Assembly: GCF_002097715.1 (NCBI RefSeq)
Contig: NZ_CP020737.1
Span: forward strand, 1,736,001 to 1,800,000
Reading direction: 5' to 3'
Length of the DNA stretch: 64,000 nt
From: Burkholderia ubonensis subsp. mesacidophila
GTDB taxonomy: Bacteria; Pseudomonadota; Gammaproteobacteria; Burkholderiales; Burkholderiaceae
Part shown: in pieces, positions 24,615-32,737 of the stretch
Numbering within the stretch: position 1 is the stretch's first letter
How the letters are laid out: the number at the start of each line of letters is the position of its first letter
Program-made: the position numbers and the translations under genes
The notes under the pieces: model-generated
Told to the model about the DNA's origin: nothing
The model's database searches: none
Seen by the model: only the letters and a program-made list of their open reading frames with translations

Positions 24615-27101
24615 GTGCGAATCAGACATTCCATCCTTTGCGTCTCCGTGCTGGCCGTCGGCAGCCAGAGCCATGCGACGGAATTCAATTCGTCGTTCCT
24701 GAGCATCGACGGCGCGAGCAACGTCGACCTGTCGCAGTTCTCGCAGGCCGACTTCACGCTGCCGGGCGAGTACCTGCTCGAGGTGCAGGTCAACGACGTG
24801 TTCTTCGGCCTGCAGACGATCGAGTTCGTCGCCGGGGACGCGTCGGGCGCGGGGCGGCCCTGCCTGCCGCCGGAGCTCGTCGCGCAGTTCGGCCTGAAGC
24901 CGTCGCTCGCGAAGGACCTGCCGCGCTTCCAGGGCGGCCGCTGCGTCGATCTCGCCTCGATCGAAGGCGTGACCGTGCGCTACCTGAAGGGCGACGGGCG
25001 CCTCAAGATCTCGATTCCGCAGGCGGCGCTCGAATACACCGACGCGTACTACCTGCCGCCCGAGCGCTGGAACGAAGGCATTCCGGGCGCGCTGCTCGAC
25101 TACCGCGTGATCGCGAACACCAACCGCAACTTCGGCTCGGCCGGCAGCCAGACGAACTCGGTGCAGGCGTACGGGACGGTCGGCGCGAACTGGGGCGCGT
25201 GGCGCTTTCGCGGCGACTACCAGGCGCAATCGAACGCGGGCAATACCGTCTATGCGGACCGCACGTTCCGCTTCAGCCGGCTCTATGCGTTTCGCGCGCT
25301 GCCGTCGATCGAATCGACGGTGTCGTTCGGCGACGACTACCTGACCTCGGACATCTTCGACACGTTCGCGCTGACCGGCGCGACGATCCGCAGCGACGAC
25401 CGCATGCTGCCGCCGTCGATGCGCGGCTATGCGCCGCTGATCTCGGGCGTCGCGCGCACCAACGCGACCGTGACGGTGTCCCAGCAGGGCCGCGTGCTGT
25501 ACGTGACGCGCGTGTCGCCGGGCGCGTTCGCGCTGCAGAACATCAACACGAGCGTGCAGGGCACGCTCGACGTCGCGGTCGAGGAAGAGGACGGCTCGGT
25601 GCAGCGCTTCCAGGTGACGACCGCATCGGTGCCGTTCCTCGCGCGCCAGGGGCAGCTGCGCTACAAGGCCGCGGTCGGCAAGCCGCGCCTGTTCGGCGGC
25701 GCCGGCATCACGCCGTTCTTCGGCTTCGCCGAGGCTGCGTACGGCCTGCCGTTCGACGTGACCGTGTACGGCGGCTTCATCGCCGCGTCCGGCTATACGT
25801 CGGTCGCACTCGGCGTCGGCCGCGACCTCGGCGCGTTCGGCGCGGTGTCCGCCGACGTGACGCATGCGAGCGCGCGGCTGTGGTGGAACGGCGCGACACG
25901 CAACGGCAGTTCGTACCGGATCAACTATTCGAAGCACTTCGATTCGCTCGACGCGGACGTGCGCTTCTTCGGCTACCGCTTCTCCGAGCGCGACTACACG
26001 AACTTCTCGCAGTTCTCGGGCGACCCGACCGCGTACGGCCTCGCGAACAGCAAGCAGCGCTATTCGGCGACGATGTCGAAGCGCTTCGGCGAGACCTCGA
26101 CCTATTTCTCGTACGACCAGACGACCTACTGGGCGCGGCAATCCGACCAGCGCGTCGGCCTCACGCTGACGCGCGCGTTCTCGCTCGGCGCGCTGCGCCG
26201 CGTGAACGTCAGCCTGTCCGCGTTCCGCACGCTGGGCGCGGGCAGCAGCGGCAACCAGTTCTCGGTGACCGCGACGCTGCCGATCGGCGACCGCCAGACC
26301 GTCACGTCGAGCGTGACGACGGGCGGCGGCAGCACGAGCGCGAGCGCCGGCTACATCTACGACGATCCGGCCGGCCGCACCTACCAGGTTTCCGCCGGCT
26401 CGACCGCGGGCCGCGCGTCGGCGAACGCGAGCTTCCGCCAGCGTACGTCGTCGTACCAGCTCACCGCGCAGGCGTCGACGGTCGCGAATTCGTACGCGGC
26501 CGCGTCGCTCGAAGTCGACGGCTCGCTGGTCGCGACGCAATACGGCGTCGCCGCGCACGCGAACGGCAACGCGGGCGACGCGCGCCTGCTGGTGTCGACC
26601 GACGGCGTGCCGGACGTGCCGCTGTCCGGCTCGCTGTCGCGCACCAATGCGCGCGGCTACGCGGTGCTCGACAGCATCTCGCCGTACAACGTGTACGACG
26701 CGACGGTCAACGTCGAGAAGCTGCCGCTCGAAACGCAGGTGTCGAACCCGATCCAGCGGCTGGTGCTGACCGACGGCGCGATCGGCTTCGTCAAGTTCTC
26801 CGCCGCGCACGGCCGCAACCTTTACCTGACGATGTCGGACACGAGCGGCCGGGCGCTGCCGTTCGGCGCGTCGGTGCAGGACCCGGCGAACGGCAAGGAG
26901 CTCGGCATCGTCGGCGAGGACGGCGCCGCATACCTGACCCAGGTCCAGCCGAAATCGTCGCTGGTCGTGCGCGCGGGCGAACGCACGCTGTGCACGCTCG
27001 ACGTGCTGCCGGACCAGCTCCAACTCGAAGGCACGCCGATTCCGGTGACGTGCCAGCCGCCCGGCGCGTCGCATGCGGCGACCGGCCGGACCGAACGATG
27101 A
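24615..27101 (+). CDS. Fimbrial outer-membrane usher protein
   Basis: An 828-residue PapC/FimD family usher of normal length, starting at GTG with a signal peptide ending near A-T-E-F-N-S-S-F-L. The N-terminal chaperone-binding domain (F-N-S-S-F-L, about residues 25-135), 24-strand barrel with plug (R-V-L-Y-V-T-R-V-S-P-G-A-F region near 300) and two C-terminal domains are in order; C-terminal Cys residues lie in R-T-L-C-T-L and V-T-C-Q. It assembles and secretes the pilus. It ends 17 bases before the chaperone gene. Confidence 0.93.
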   Translation: MRIRHSILCVSVLAVGSQSHATEFNSSFLSIDGASNVDLSQFSQADFTLPGEYLLEVQVNDVFFGLQTIEFVAGDASGAGRPCLPPELVAQFGLKPSLAKDLPRFQGGRCVDLASIEGVTVRYLKGDGRLKISIPQAALEYTDAYYLPPERWNEGIPGALLDYRVIANTNRNFGSAGSQTNSVQAYGTVGANWGAWRFRGDYQAQSNAGNTVYADRTFRFSRLYAFRALPSIESTVSFGDDYLTSDIFDTFALTGATIRSDDRMLPPSMRGYAPLISGVARTNATVTVSQQGRVLYVTRVSPGAFALQNINTSVQGTLDVAVEEEDGSVQRFQVTTASVPFLARQGQLRYKAAVGKPRLFGGAGITPFFGFAEAAYGLPFDVTVYGGFIAASGYTSVALGVGRDLGAFGAVSADVTHASARLWWNGATRNGSSYRINYSKHFDSLDADVRFFGYRFSERDYTNFSQFSGDPTAYGLANSKQRYSATMSKRFGETSTYFSYDQTTYWARQSDQRVGLTLTRAFSLGALRRVNVSLSAFRTLGAGSSGNQFSVTATLPIGDRQTVTSSVTTGGGSTSASAGYIYDDPAGRTYQVSAGSTAGRASANASFRQRTSSYQLTAQASTVANSYAAASLEVDGSLVATQYGVAAHANGNAGDARLLVSTDGVPDVPLSGSLSRTNARGYAVLDSISPYNVYDATVNVEKLPLETQVSNPIQRLVLTDGAIGFVKFSAAHGRNLYLTMSDTSGRALPFGASVQDPANGKELGIVGEDGAAYLTQVQPKSSLVVRAGERTLCTLDVLPDQLQLEGTPIPVTCQPPGASHAATGRTER

Positions 27102-27117
27102 CTCAACGGACTTTGCG

Positions 27118-27861
27118 ATGAAACCTTATTCCTTTCTTTCCCTGCGGCGCGCGACGTGCGCGCTCGCGGCCTTCGGCATGCTGCTGGCGGGCGCCGCGCA
27201 CGCGTCGATCGTGCCGGACCGCACGCGCGTGATCTTCAACGAAGGCGAGCAGGCGGCGATCGTGACGATCACGAACAAGAGCGCGACCTATCCATACCTC
27301 GTGCAATCGTGGATCGAGGACGCGAAGGGCAACCGCATCACGTCGCCGCTGATGGTCGTGCCGCCGCTGCAGCGCGTCGAGGCGAACGAGCGCAACGTGC
27401 TGCGGATCGCGAAGCTGCCGGGCACAGAATTGCCGGCCGATCGCGAGACGGTGTTCTACCTGAACATCCGCGAGGTGCCGCCGAAGACGGATACGCCGAA
27501 CGCGCTGCAGATCGCGCTGCACACGCAGATGAAGCTGTTCTACCGGCCGAAGGGCGTGCAGCCGTCGCGCGACGAGGACCCGACGCTGCCGATGACGCTG
27601 CGCGTCGACGCCGCCGCGCACAAGCTGGTGTTCGACAACCCGACGCCGTTCCATGTGACGGTGGTCGACGTGGCGGCGGGCGCGCAGAAGACGCCGGTGC
27701 TGCCCGACCCGGTGATGGTGAGCCCGATGAGCACCGCGGACGTGCCGTTCAAGGGCGCGGCGAGCGCGACGCTGTTCGTCACGCATATCGATGACTACGG
27801 CGGCCAGGTCGCGGTGGAGTATGCGTGCGAGGCGGGTGTTTGCAAGAGCGTGAAGAATTGA
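27118..27861 (+). CDS. Periplasmic fimbrial chaperone
   Basis: A 247-residue PapD-like chaperone with a Sec signal (ends A-A-H-A|S). Conserved features are R-T-R-V-I-F-N-E-G near 37-45, the subunit-binding N-K-S-A-T-Y-P-Y-L-V-Q-S-W-I-E, and domain 2 K-L-F-Y-R-P near residue 140. It delivers folded subunits to the usher. The ATG at 27118 gives the signal peptide; the in-frame upstream ATG at 27073 lies inside the usher. The stop codon sits at the very edge of the inserted tnpB element. Confidence 0.92.
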   Translation: MKPYSFLSLRRATCALAAFGMLLAGAAHASIVPDRTRVIFNEGEQAAIVTITNKSATYPYLVQSWIEDAKGNRITSPLMVVPPLQRVEANERNVLRIAKLPGTELPADRETVFYLNIREVPPKTDTPNALQIALHTQMKLFYRPKGVQPSRDEDPTLPMTLRVDAAAHKLVFDNPTPFHVTVVDVAAGAQKTPVLPDPVMVSPMSTADVPFKGAASATLFVTHIDDYGGQVAVEYACEAGVCKSVKN

Positions 27862-28000
27862 CGTCCCCCTCCGCCTAAAGGCGGAGGGTTCCCACAGCTG
27901 GCGATGCACGTCCGCATCGGAGAATGTTCAACGCAGCGTTGGTATCACGATCATGCACGACACCGCAGCCACTGCAGGTCCACTCTCTTATTCTCAGTCC
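27862..28000 (-). ncRNA. Predicted omega (reRNA) scaffold at the element right end
   Basis: TnpB nucleases use an RNA made from the 3' end of tnpB and the right end of the element. The terminal hairpin here (27867-27888) has the same layout as that RNA in ISDra2: GGAA, stem with TTTA loop, then a short tail before the guide. The tnpB stop codon TAG lies within the hairpin. The guide would be read from flanking DNA below 27862, i.e. the complement of the chaperone gene's last codons. The 5' limit is a guess. Confidence 0.4.
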
Positions 28001-28936
28001 CGCGATACCTTTCGGCCGCGTCGTGCTGTCTTGCGACCCGCACGACGAACAGGACCGGGTCGAACCGCTTTCGTCCACTTCCTCGAACGTGGCTCCGTGC
28101 GCCATCGCCTTGTAACGGAGCTTGTCCCGGAAGGACGACCAGGATGCGTCGTAGACGCTTTTCGCCATCCTGGTTCTGGCGAGTTTCGCGGCCGACACGT
28201 TGCCGACCGCGATGTAATCGAAGCGCCGCACCAGATCGAGCGCGAGCTTGTGCTGGAAATCGGCGCGGGCGTTCGCCACCTTGGCGTGCAGCTTCGCGAT
28301 ATGCCGCTTGTGCTTGCGTGCCCGCTGCGCTTTCGCCAGCTTGTCGGCCGCACGCCGGCCGAACCGGTCATTCGGCAGCTTCTCGCCGGTCGAAAGCGTG
28401 GCGAAGTCTTTCAGGCCGAGATCGATGCCGACGCCGGAACGGATCGGGCGTGCCGGAACATCGGGCCTCTCGATCACGATGTTGAGAAACCAGTTGCCGC
28501 GCGCATCCTGCGCGAAGTTGGTGCCGTCCTTGATCTTGCCGTCGGGAAGCGGCCGGCTGCTGAACACGCGGAAGGTATTGCCGGCGAAGCGAAACGCGTC
28601 GCCCTCACGCTTCAGGTCGCGCCCCTTCAGCGGCACCCAGCCCAGCGATTTCCTGCCGCGATAGCGCAGATAAGGGCGACGGTGCTGGCTGCGCGATTTC
28701 GCGTATTGCTCGCATGTGGCGTTGACCGTGCCGGAGTGGATGCCGAGAGCCTTGCTGCTGCCGGTCGTCAGCATGTTCAGGTCAAACCCCGTCGGCCACT
28801 TCTTGCCCCACTTGAGCGCGTGCTTCTGCGTGTCGTTGCAGAAGTTCCACACGTAGTTCACCGCTCGACTCTGTTTGTTCAGGAGTCCGTTGAGCGACTT
28901 CACCCGGTATCGGTAGACAAGGATCATGCCGGCCAT
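27875..28936 (-). CDS. tnpB: RNA-guided endonuclease TnpB
   Basis: A 353-residue TnpB (OrfB) protein. The RuvC-like catalytic acids are all present: G-I-D-L-G-L-K-D-F-A near residue 172, the Glu in F-E-E-V-D-E-S-G-S-T near 288, and D-R-D-T-N-A-A-L-N-I-L near 333. A Zn ribbon, C-S-S-C-G then C-S-G-C-G, lies between the last two. A second ATG three codons in is an equally good start. The protein looks intact and potentially active as an omega-RNA-guided DNA nuclease that favours element retention. It lies between the fimbrial chaperone and tip genes, opposite to their direction. Confidence 0.93.
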   Translation of the reverse strand: MAGMILVYRYRVKSLNGLLNKQSRAVNYVWNFCNDTQKHALKWGKKWPTGFDLNMLTTGSSKALGIHSGTVNATCEQYAKSRSQHRRPYLRYRGRKSLGWVPLKGRDLKREGDAFRFAGNTFRVFSSRPLPDGKIKDGTNFAQDARGNWFLNIVIERPDVPARPIRSGVGIDLGLKDFATLSTGEKLPNDRFGRRAADKLAKAQRARKHKRHIAKLHAKVANARADFQHKLALDLVRRFDYIAVGNVSAAKLARTRMAKSVYDASWSSFRDKLRYKAMAHGATFEEVDESGSTRSCSSCGSQDSTTRPKGIAGLRIREWTCSGCGVVHDRDTNAALNILRCGRASPAVGTLRL

Positions 28937-29019
28937 CCTAACCTGTGGAAGAAGCGGCCTGTCAAGAGCGCTCCTTTCCTTCCCGCCATCAATGACGGGG
29001 TTTCTCGGAGCAAAGTCTG

Positions 29020-30048
29020 ATGAGCGAGGGTATGCGACAACGGGTGTCGCCGGCGGTGGCGTGGCTGAGGTGGATCGTGCTCGCGGTGCTGGTCGCGGCG
29101 GTGCAGCCGGCGTGGGCGCTGCGCTGCCTGACCAACGGCGGCTCGCCGTCGCTCACCGAGCCGATCGGCGGCGTCGCATCGTATCCGACGGATGCGCCGG
29201 ACGGGTACGTGATCTGGGTGTCGCCGCCGCGCACGACGTCAGGCTATTGCTACAAGGATCAGGACGGCGGGAAGAACCTGGAGGTCGTCGACCGCATCTA
29301 TTTCTACGCGAATCCGGCTCACATGACTCCGGCGGATTGGGGCCTCGAGATCGGCATCCGTTACGGGGGCGTCGATTACTTCAATGCAACCAGCAACCCC
29401 GGCGGCGGCGTACCCACCAAATTCTCGGTGCCGCCGTGCACGCAGGAAGACTTCAACCGCAGACGCTGCGAGCAGACGAAGATAAGCATCGACTATCAAA
29501 TCGTGGTGCGCAAGAAGGGCGCATGGGTGCAGCCGACGAACGACATTTATCCGGTATTCCAGTTCGACGGCGAGCTTGGCCTGAACGGCAAGGCGACGAG
29601 CTTCCGGTATCAGTTGAGCGGCATGCGGAACCTGAAGCCGACGCCGTGCCTCGTCGACGTGCTGGTCACGCCGGAGCCGGGCATCGTCAATTTCGGGCAG
29701 GTTCAGACCTCGGGCAGAGGGTTCCAGCCGGCCGTGCCGCGCAAGCGGTTTTCGCTGTCGCTGACCAAGAGATGCAGCATCCCGGTGCGGGTCGACGGCT
29801 ACTTCGAAGCGACGAAGGGCAGCGTGCAGAACGGCTTGCTGGTGCCGGCGGCCGACAGCAACTTCGGCATCGGCATCGAAGACAGCCAGGGCAAGGCGAT
29901 CGAGTTCAACAAGCAATTCATGCTCACGCAGTTTCCGGCCAACGTAGCCAACCAGAGCGTGATGCTCGACGCGGTGCTGAAGTCGTTCGGACCACCGAAG
30001 ATCGGGCCGTTCAACGCATCGGCGACGATCCGGGTTTTCCTTTACTGA
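29020..30048 (+). CDS. Fimbrial tip adhesin / minor fimbrial protein
   Basis: A 342-residue secreted protein with a Sec signal (hydrophobic residues 18-33, ends P-A-W-A|L). It is Cys-rich in the N-terminal half (a receptor-binding-like domain) and has a pilin-type C-terminal half starting near P-C-L-V-D-V-L-V-T-P, with K-R-C-S-I-P and a final strand A-S-A-T-I-R-V-F-L-Y carrying the penultimate aromatic pilin motif. Its length and place as last gene fit a two-domain tip adhesin. ATG at 29020 with GGAG 9 bases upstream. Its transcription must now cross the 1.1-kb tnpB element. Confidence 0.82.
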   Translation: MSEGMRQRVSPAVAWLRWIVLAVLVAAVQPAWALRCLTNGGSPSLTEPIGGVASYPTDAPDGYVIWVSPPRTTSGYCYKDQDGGKNLEVVDRIYFYANPAHMTPADWGLEIGIRYGGVDYFNATSNPGGGVPTKFSVPPCTQEDFNRRRCEQTKISIDYQIVVRKKGAWVQPTNDIYPVFQFDGELGLNGKATSFRYQLSGMRNLKPTPCLVDVLVTPEPGIVNFGQVQTSGRGFQPAVPRKRFSLSLTKRCSIPVRVDGYFEATKGSVQNGLLVPAADSNFGIGIEDSQGKAIEFNKQFMLTQFPANVANQSVMLDAVLKSFGPPKIGPFNASATIRVFLY

Positions 30049-30128
30049 GTTTGAGGCGGGGCGGCGGCGTGCACGGCAATGCAAGTCGCTTGCACCGAAT
30101 TTCATGACGGTGTTTCGGGGGAGGCGAG

Positions 30129-30341
30129 ATGCAGTTGAGAAGCAGTGTGATTGCGGCAGTGCTGGCCGCTTCGGCAATGAGCGCGGTTCACGCGCAGACG
30201 GTATCGGCGGGTGGGTATTCGCTGACGTTGTTGGGCGATCTGGGCGGACCGCGCGATGGCCGTAACAGCGGGTACGCAGTCAGCACGGATGGCAGGACGA
30301 TTGTCGGCTTTATGCAGTCTCGGCGCTTCTCGACCGTGTAA
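30129..30341 (+). pseudogene. Truncated HAF-repeat exported protein
   Basis: Only 70 codons: a clean signal peptide (hydrophobic stretch ending A-V-H-A|Q) and one repeat-like segment L-G-D-L-G-G-P-R-D-G-R-N-S-G-Y-A-V-S-T-D followed by G-R-T-I-V-G-F. This looks like a HAF (extracellular beta-propeller-like) repeat, normally present many times in proteins of several hundred residues. The frame then turns into unrelated residues and stops. The gene therefore looks cut at its 5' end by the accessory segment that begins here. Confidence 0.6.
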
Positions 30342-30368
30342 GCCATGAGGAGCGGGCGCTGATCGCTG

Positions 30369-31430
30369 TTACAGGACGACGCCGGCAGCTTCCAGTCGCT
30401 TCGTGATCGTGGAGATGATCGACAGGAACTGATTCGTATCGAGGAAGTAGTTCGGGTAGGCGCGTCGCAACGATTCGATCGAGTTGGTGTTCACCAAAAC
30501 GACCTGCAGGTTCCCATCTTTACGGGCCTGTTCCTCCGCGCGTGCGTACTCGAGGTTCGCCTCCTCAATCCGACGCGTACCGTACGATGAAACCGTGACC
30601 GTTCGTTTGTCTGCATCGAGGATGACAAGATGGTAGCTCCCGCCGCTCATGTCCCGGCTGATGGCATTTGCGGCAACGGCAAATGCTTTCAGCTTGCGCA
30701 CAACCTCGAGGCGATCGGCGCGCGTAACGAAGTCGATCCATATTGCTTGCTCGCTCATCCCCTGAAATGCCGCCGGTGGGACGCACTGCTCCATGTGCGA
30801 GATAGCAGCGCTCGCGACTTGGAAGAACTCCAGCCATTCCTGCGGACCCTCGTTCGCTTTGAGAGCATGGTCGATGAACGTGCCCATGGTTTCCACCGCC
30901 GTAGCCCAGGCGTGCTGTCGTCGCGTGCGAATCTGCAGTTCGAGGCACAGACCGTTGTAGAGCGTCATCGATGGATTGTTGTAGCGATAGATGAGGTGAA
31001 CGCTCCGGTAGCCGGATTCCTTCGGCGCCGCGATGTAGTCGTCTTCGTCGACGAGTTCGTGCGTCAGATTTCCATTGACGTACAAATCGCGAAGCGTTCG
31101 AACCTGCGCCATCGTGTTGACTACGGCGCGAAGTCCTCCGATATCCTGCATCCGCGCGAGCTGCATGCCGGGATTCCGTTCCAGCTTGGCTGCAATGGAC
31201 GGAACACGCTTCAATCGCTGCCCGACGAGCGCGTCCGTGCAGACTTTTTTAAGGCGTGCACGAAGAGTCGCCTGGAACGTGTTGATCGGATATGTGTGGC
31301 AAGCACGCCAGTGGTTAATCAGATCGAACGCTTCCTGGGCCGCGGCGGGAGTGACGCCGGCGGGGTTGATCAAAATGTTGCCAGCGCGCGTAACTCCCTT
31401 CCTCGAAAATTGCGGAATCGGAAAGGCCAT
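30369..31430 (-). CDS. RelA/SpoT-domain nucleotide pyrophosphokinase-like protein
   Basis: A 353-residue stand-alone protein with a complete RelA/SpoT synthetase domain in its first half. Motifs are R72-x-K74...S79-I-x-x-K82 (ATP binding), D96-I-G-G-L-R101 (metal and fold), G140-Y-R-S-V-H145 (nucleotide stacking Tyr) and E164-x-Q-I-R-T169...H173...E180. There is no HD hydrolase, TGS or ACT domain. The C-terminal ~150 residues are unfamiliar. Candidates are a small alarmone synthetase or a toxic ToxSAS/CapRel-type enzyme that pyrophosphorylates nucleotides or tRNA in phage defence; sequence alone cannot decide. It sits in an AT-richer accessory segment with an HNH protein and a tRNA scar. No partner antitoxin gene touches it. 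Confidence 0.82.
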   Translation of the reverse strand: MAFPIPQFSRKGVTRAGNILINPAGVTPAAAQEAFDLINHWRACHTYPINTFQATLRARLKKVCTDALVGQRLKRVPSIAAKLERNPGMQLARMQDIGGLRAVVNTMAQVRTLRDLYVNGNLTHELVDEDDYIAAPKESGYRSVHLIYRYNNPSMTLYNGLCLELQIRTRRQHAWATAVETMGTFIDHALKANEGPQEWLEFFQVASAAISHMEQCVPPAAFQGMSEQAIWIDFVTRADRLEVVRKLKAFAVAANAISRDMSGGSYHLVILDADKRTVTVSSYGTRRIEEANLEYARAEEQARKDGNLQVVLVNTNSIESLRRAYPNYFLDTNQFLSIISTITKRLEAAGVVL

Positions 31431-31703
31431 GTCTTGTGTCCCCGGTCGGTATGGCTCCGGCTGGCGGGAGCCGGCTGGTCTTGACTATTCGATGCCATCA
31501 GCTCTGGTGTCTACGCCAAGGCACACGATAGTGATGCACTATCATTCCCGGATCGTTGATGAGATGCAATGAGGGGATATGCGGAAGTGTTCTCTGAGAT
31601 GGATTCCGCTTTTTGTGTGTGCAGTGGGAGCAGGGGCATGCTGAATCCCTAGTTGACCATTTTCCGCCTTGGGACGAGGAACGACCGCTAGGGTGAGCGA
31701 GGT

Positions 31704-31722
31704 ATTAGACAGCGTCTAATAT
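31704..31722. repeat. Inverted repeat TATTAGAC-AGC-GTCTAATA
   Basis: Perfect 8-bp arms (31704-31711 and 31715-31722) with a 3-base centre, about 275 bases upstream of the RelA/SpoT-domain start. It could be an operator or a recombination-related site. No gene for a regulator is seen close by. Confidence 0.5.
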
Positions 31723-31744
31723 CGACTGGGCGACAACAAAGAAA

Positions 31745-31772
31745 AAGGGCTTAGCATCGCCGCTAAGCCCTT
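31745..31772 (-). terminator. Rho-independent terminator of the tRNA-Lys remnant
   Basis: An 11-bp stem AAGGGCTTAGC/GCTAAGCCCTT (31745-31755 with 31762-31772) with a 6-base loop. On the minus strand it is followed by TTTC and lies 8 bases past the tRNA CCA end, as expected for a tRNA transcription unit. Confidence 0.8.
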
Positions 31773-31780
31773 GAATTCTT

Positions 31781-31836
31781 TGGTAGGCCGTGCGTGACTC
31801 GAACACGCGACCAACGGATTAAAAGCCCGCTGCCCT
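31781..31836 (-). pseudogene. 3' half of a tRNA-Lys (TTT) gene, likely attachment-site remnant
   Basis: Read on the minus strand, the sequence contains the anticodon loop CTTTTAA, a variable region, a T-arm GCGTG-TTCGAGT-CACGC and the acceptor end ACGGCCTA-CCA. The 5' acceptor strand and D-arm (expected TAGCTCAG type sequence) are missing, so a cloverleaf cannot form. Integrases of genomic islands usually use tRNA 3' ends as attachment sites; a bare 3' half with its own terminator is what a past integration or excision leaves behind. Confidence 0.75.
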
Positions 31837-31912
31837 CTGGCGTGCGGGTTTTCGGCGGTTTACGGGGTGGGAGTCGTGCGTTTTGCTGCGCATACGAAGC
31901 GCAATTGTGTTG

Positions 31913-32737
31913 CTAGGACCAACTATATGGGCGGACCAGCTTTTCATCCATCTCAGCCACGTCACGGAGTGCCCCGCATTGTGATATGTCACCAAAAGCA
32001 GCGCCGATCATAGCGACGGCGTGGTTGAACTGAACGGCAAACACGGCGGCGGGCGGATCTGTCTCGGCAACGGTATATGCACAAGCGAATTGATCCCTGA
32101 GTTCACGATTGCGCTGCTGGATTGCTGGGAATTGCGCCAGCAGAGGACGCAGGGCCTCATTACCAAGGAACTCGTCGATGGAATAGGCGTTTGTCGTCCA
32201 AAACGAGATGATTCCACCACGCTCATCCAAGATTCGGCCAGTGCGTAGGTAGTAGAGTGCGCAAAATAGTTTACGAGCGACGGTCCTGGCCGCTTCACCA
32301 AATTCCGGATGATCAATAGAGAGAAGCGGAACGTCTCTCGACGTTTGCCCTGGACCGGGATGGGCGTCTATTTCGCGCATGCGAGCACGTTTCTCTGTGA
32401 CGGACATATGCATCGACGCATAAACGTCCGGCATTACTCGGGCGATGCCACTAGCGATCTTCGTCCATTCTGCCGTTCCGTCTTCTTCCGGGATCCCGAT
32501 TTGTGCAGGGCTGAATCGGATCCTACAGATCATCGCGAACAGCATTTCGTGCAGTCGGCTCACGTTGTTGCAACGTTCACACGCTGGAAAGATGTGATCA
32601 TCAGGCCAGACTCGCCCGAGGAAAAAGCTCCGTGGCGGCCAATGGTCTTGCGTAGTAGCCCGCGTGGTGCCTCCGCAAAAGCAGCAGATCGGGTGCTCGG
32701 CGAAAAAGCGTTCTTTGCGCTGGCGTGCCTGTCCCAT
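31913..32737 (-). CDS. HNH-endonuclease-like zinc protein
   Basis: A 274-residue protein whose first 60 residues have C18-x-x-C21, T-Q-D31-H32-W-P-P-R and C53-x-x-C56-N57-N. This is the beta-beta-alpha-metal arrangement of HNH nucleases (Cys4 Zn site plus DH motif). The remaining ~210 residues are mostly helical and unfamiliar. The ATG has GAGAGGAA about 4 bases upstream on the minus strand. A DNA-cutting role (restriction, defence or mobile-element linked) is plausible from the fold only. It shares strand and accessory segment with the RelA/SpoT-domain gene. Confidence 0.7.
   Translation of the reverse strand: MGQARQRKERFFAEHPICCFCGGTTRATTQDHWPPRSFFLGRVWPDDHIFPACERCNNVSRLHEMLFAMICRIRFSPAQIGIPEEDGTAEWTKIASGIARVMPDVYASMHMSVTEKRARMREIDAHPGPGQTSRDVPLLSIDHPEFGEAARTVARKLFCALYYLRTGRILDERGGIISFWTTNAYSIDEFLGNEALRPLLAQFPAIQQRNRELRDQFACAYTVAETDPPAAVFAVQFNHAVAMIGAAFGDISQCGALRDVAEMDEKLVRPYSWS

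Larger units (their letters stand above)
27862..28987 (-). mobile_element. IS1341-type (IS200/IS605 family) tnpB-only element inside the fimbrial operon
   Basis: The element reads on the minus strand. Left end: next to TTGAT (minus strand, 28992-28988), which is the target/TAM sequence of ISDra2-type TnpB elements. Right end: a 9-bp hairpin CCCTCCGCC-TTTA-GGCGGAGGG (27888-27867), then GGGACG up to the chaperone stop codon. Removing 27862-28987 leaves the chaperone TGA followed by ATCAATGACGGGG and the tip-protein gene 30 bases on, a sensible operon. There is no tnpA, so it needs a helper to move. Boundaries are inferred to within a few bases. Confidence 0.75.
31431..31780. other. Gene-free spacer upstream of the RelA/SpoT-domain gene
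   Basis: About 350 bases with low GC and no credible gene. It holds the promoter side of the minus-strand RelA/SpoT gene, an 8-bp inverted repeat at 31704-31722, and the tRNA-Lys-type terminator at 31745-31772. Confidence 0.5.

Noticed and set aside
28926..30107. A 393-codon plus-strand frame overlapping the fimbrial tip gene
   Set aside because: It is an out-of-frame shadow; the tip gene in the other frame has a signal peptide, pilin motifs and a ribosome site.
31581..31614. GCGGAA...TTCCGC followed by Ts as a plus-strand terminator
   Set aside because: Only a 6-bp stem with a 17-base loop, and no plus-strand gene ends nearby.
31781..31860. A functional tRNA-Lys gene on the minus strand
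   Set aside because: The 3' half is convincing, but no matching 5' acceptor strand or D-arm precedes the anticodon arm, so I call it a remnant.
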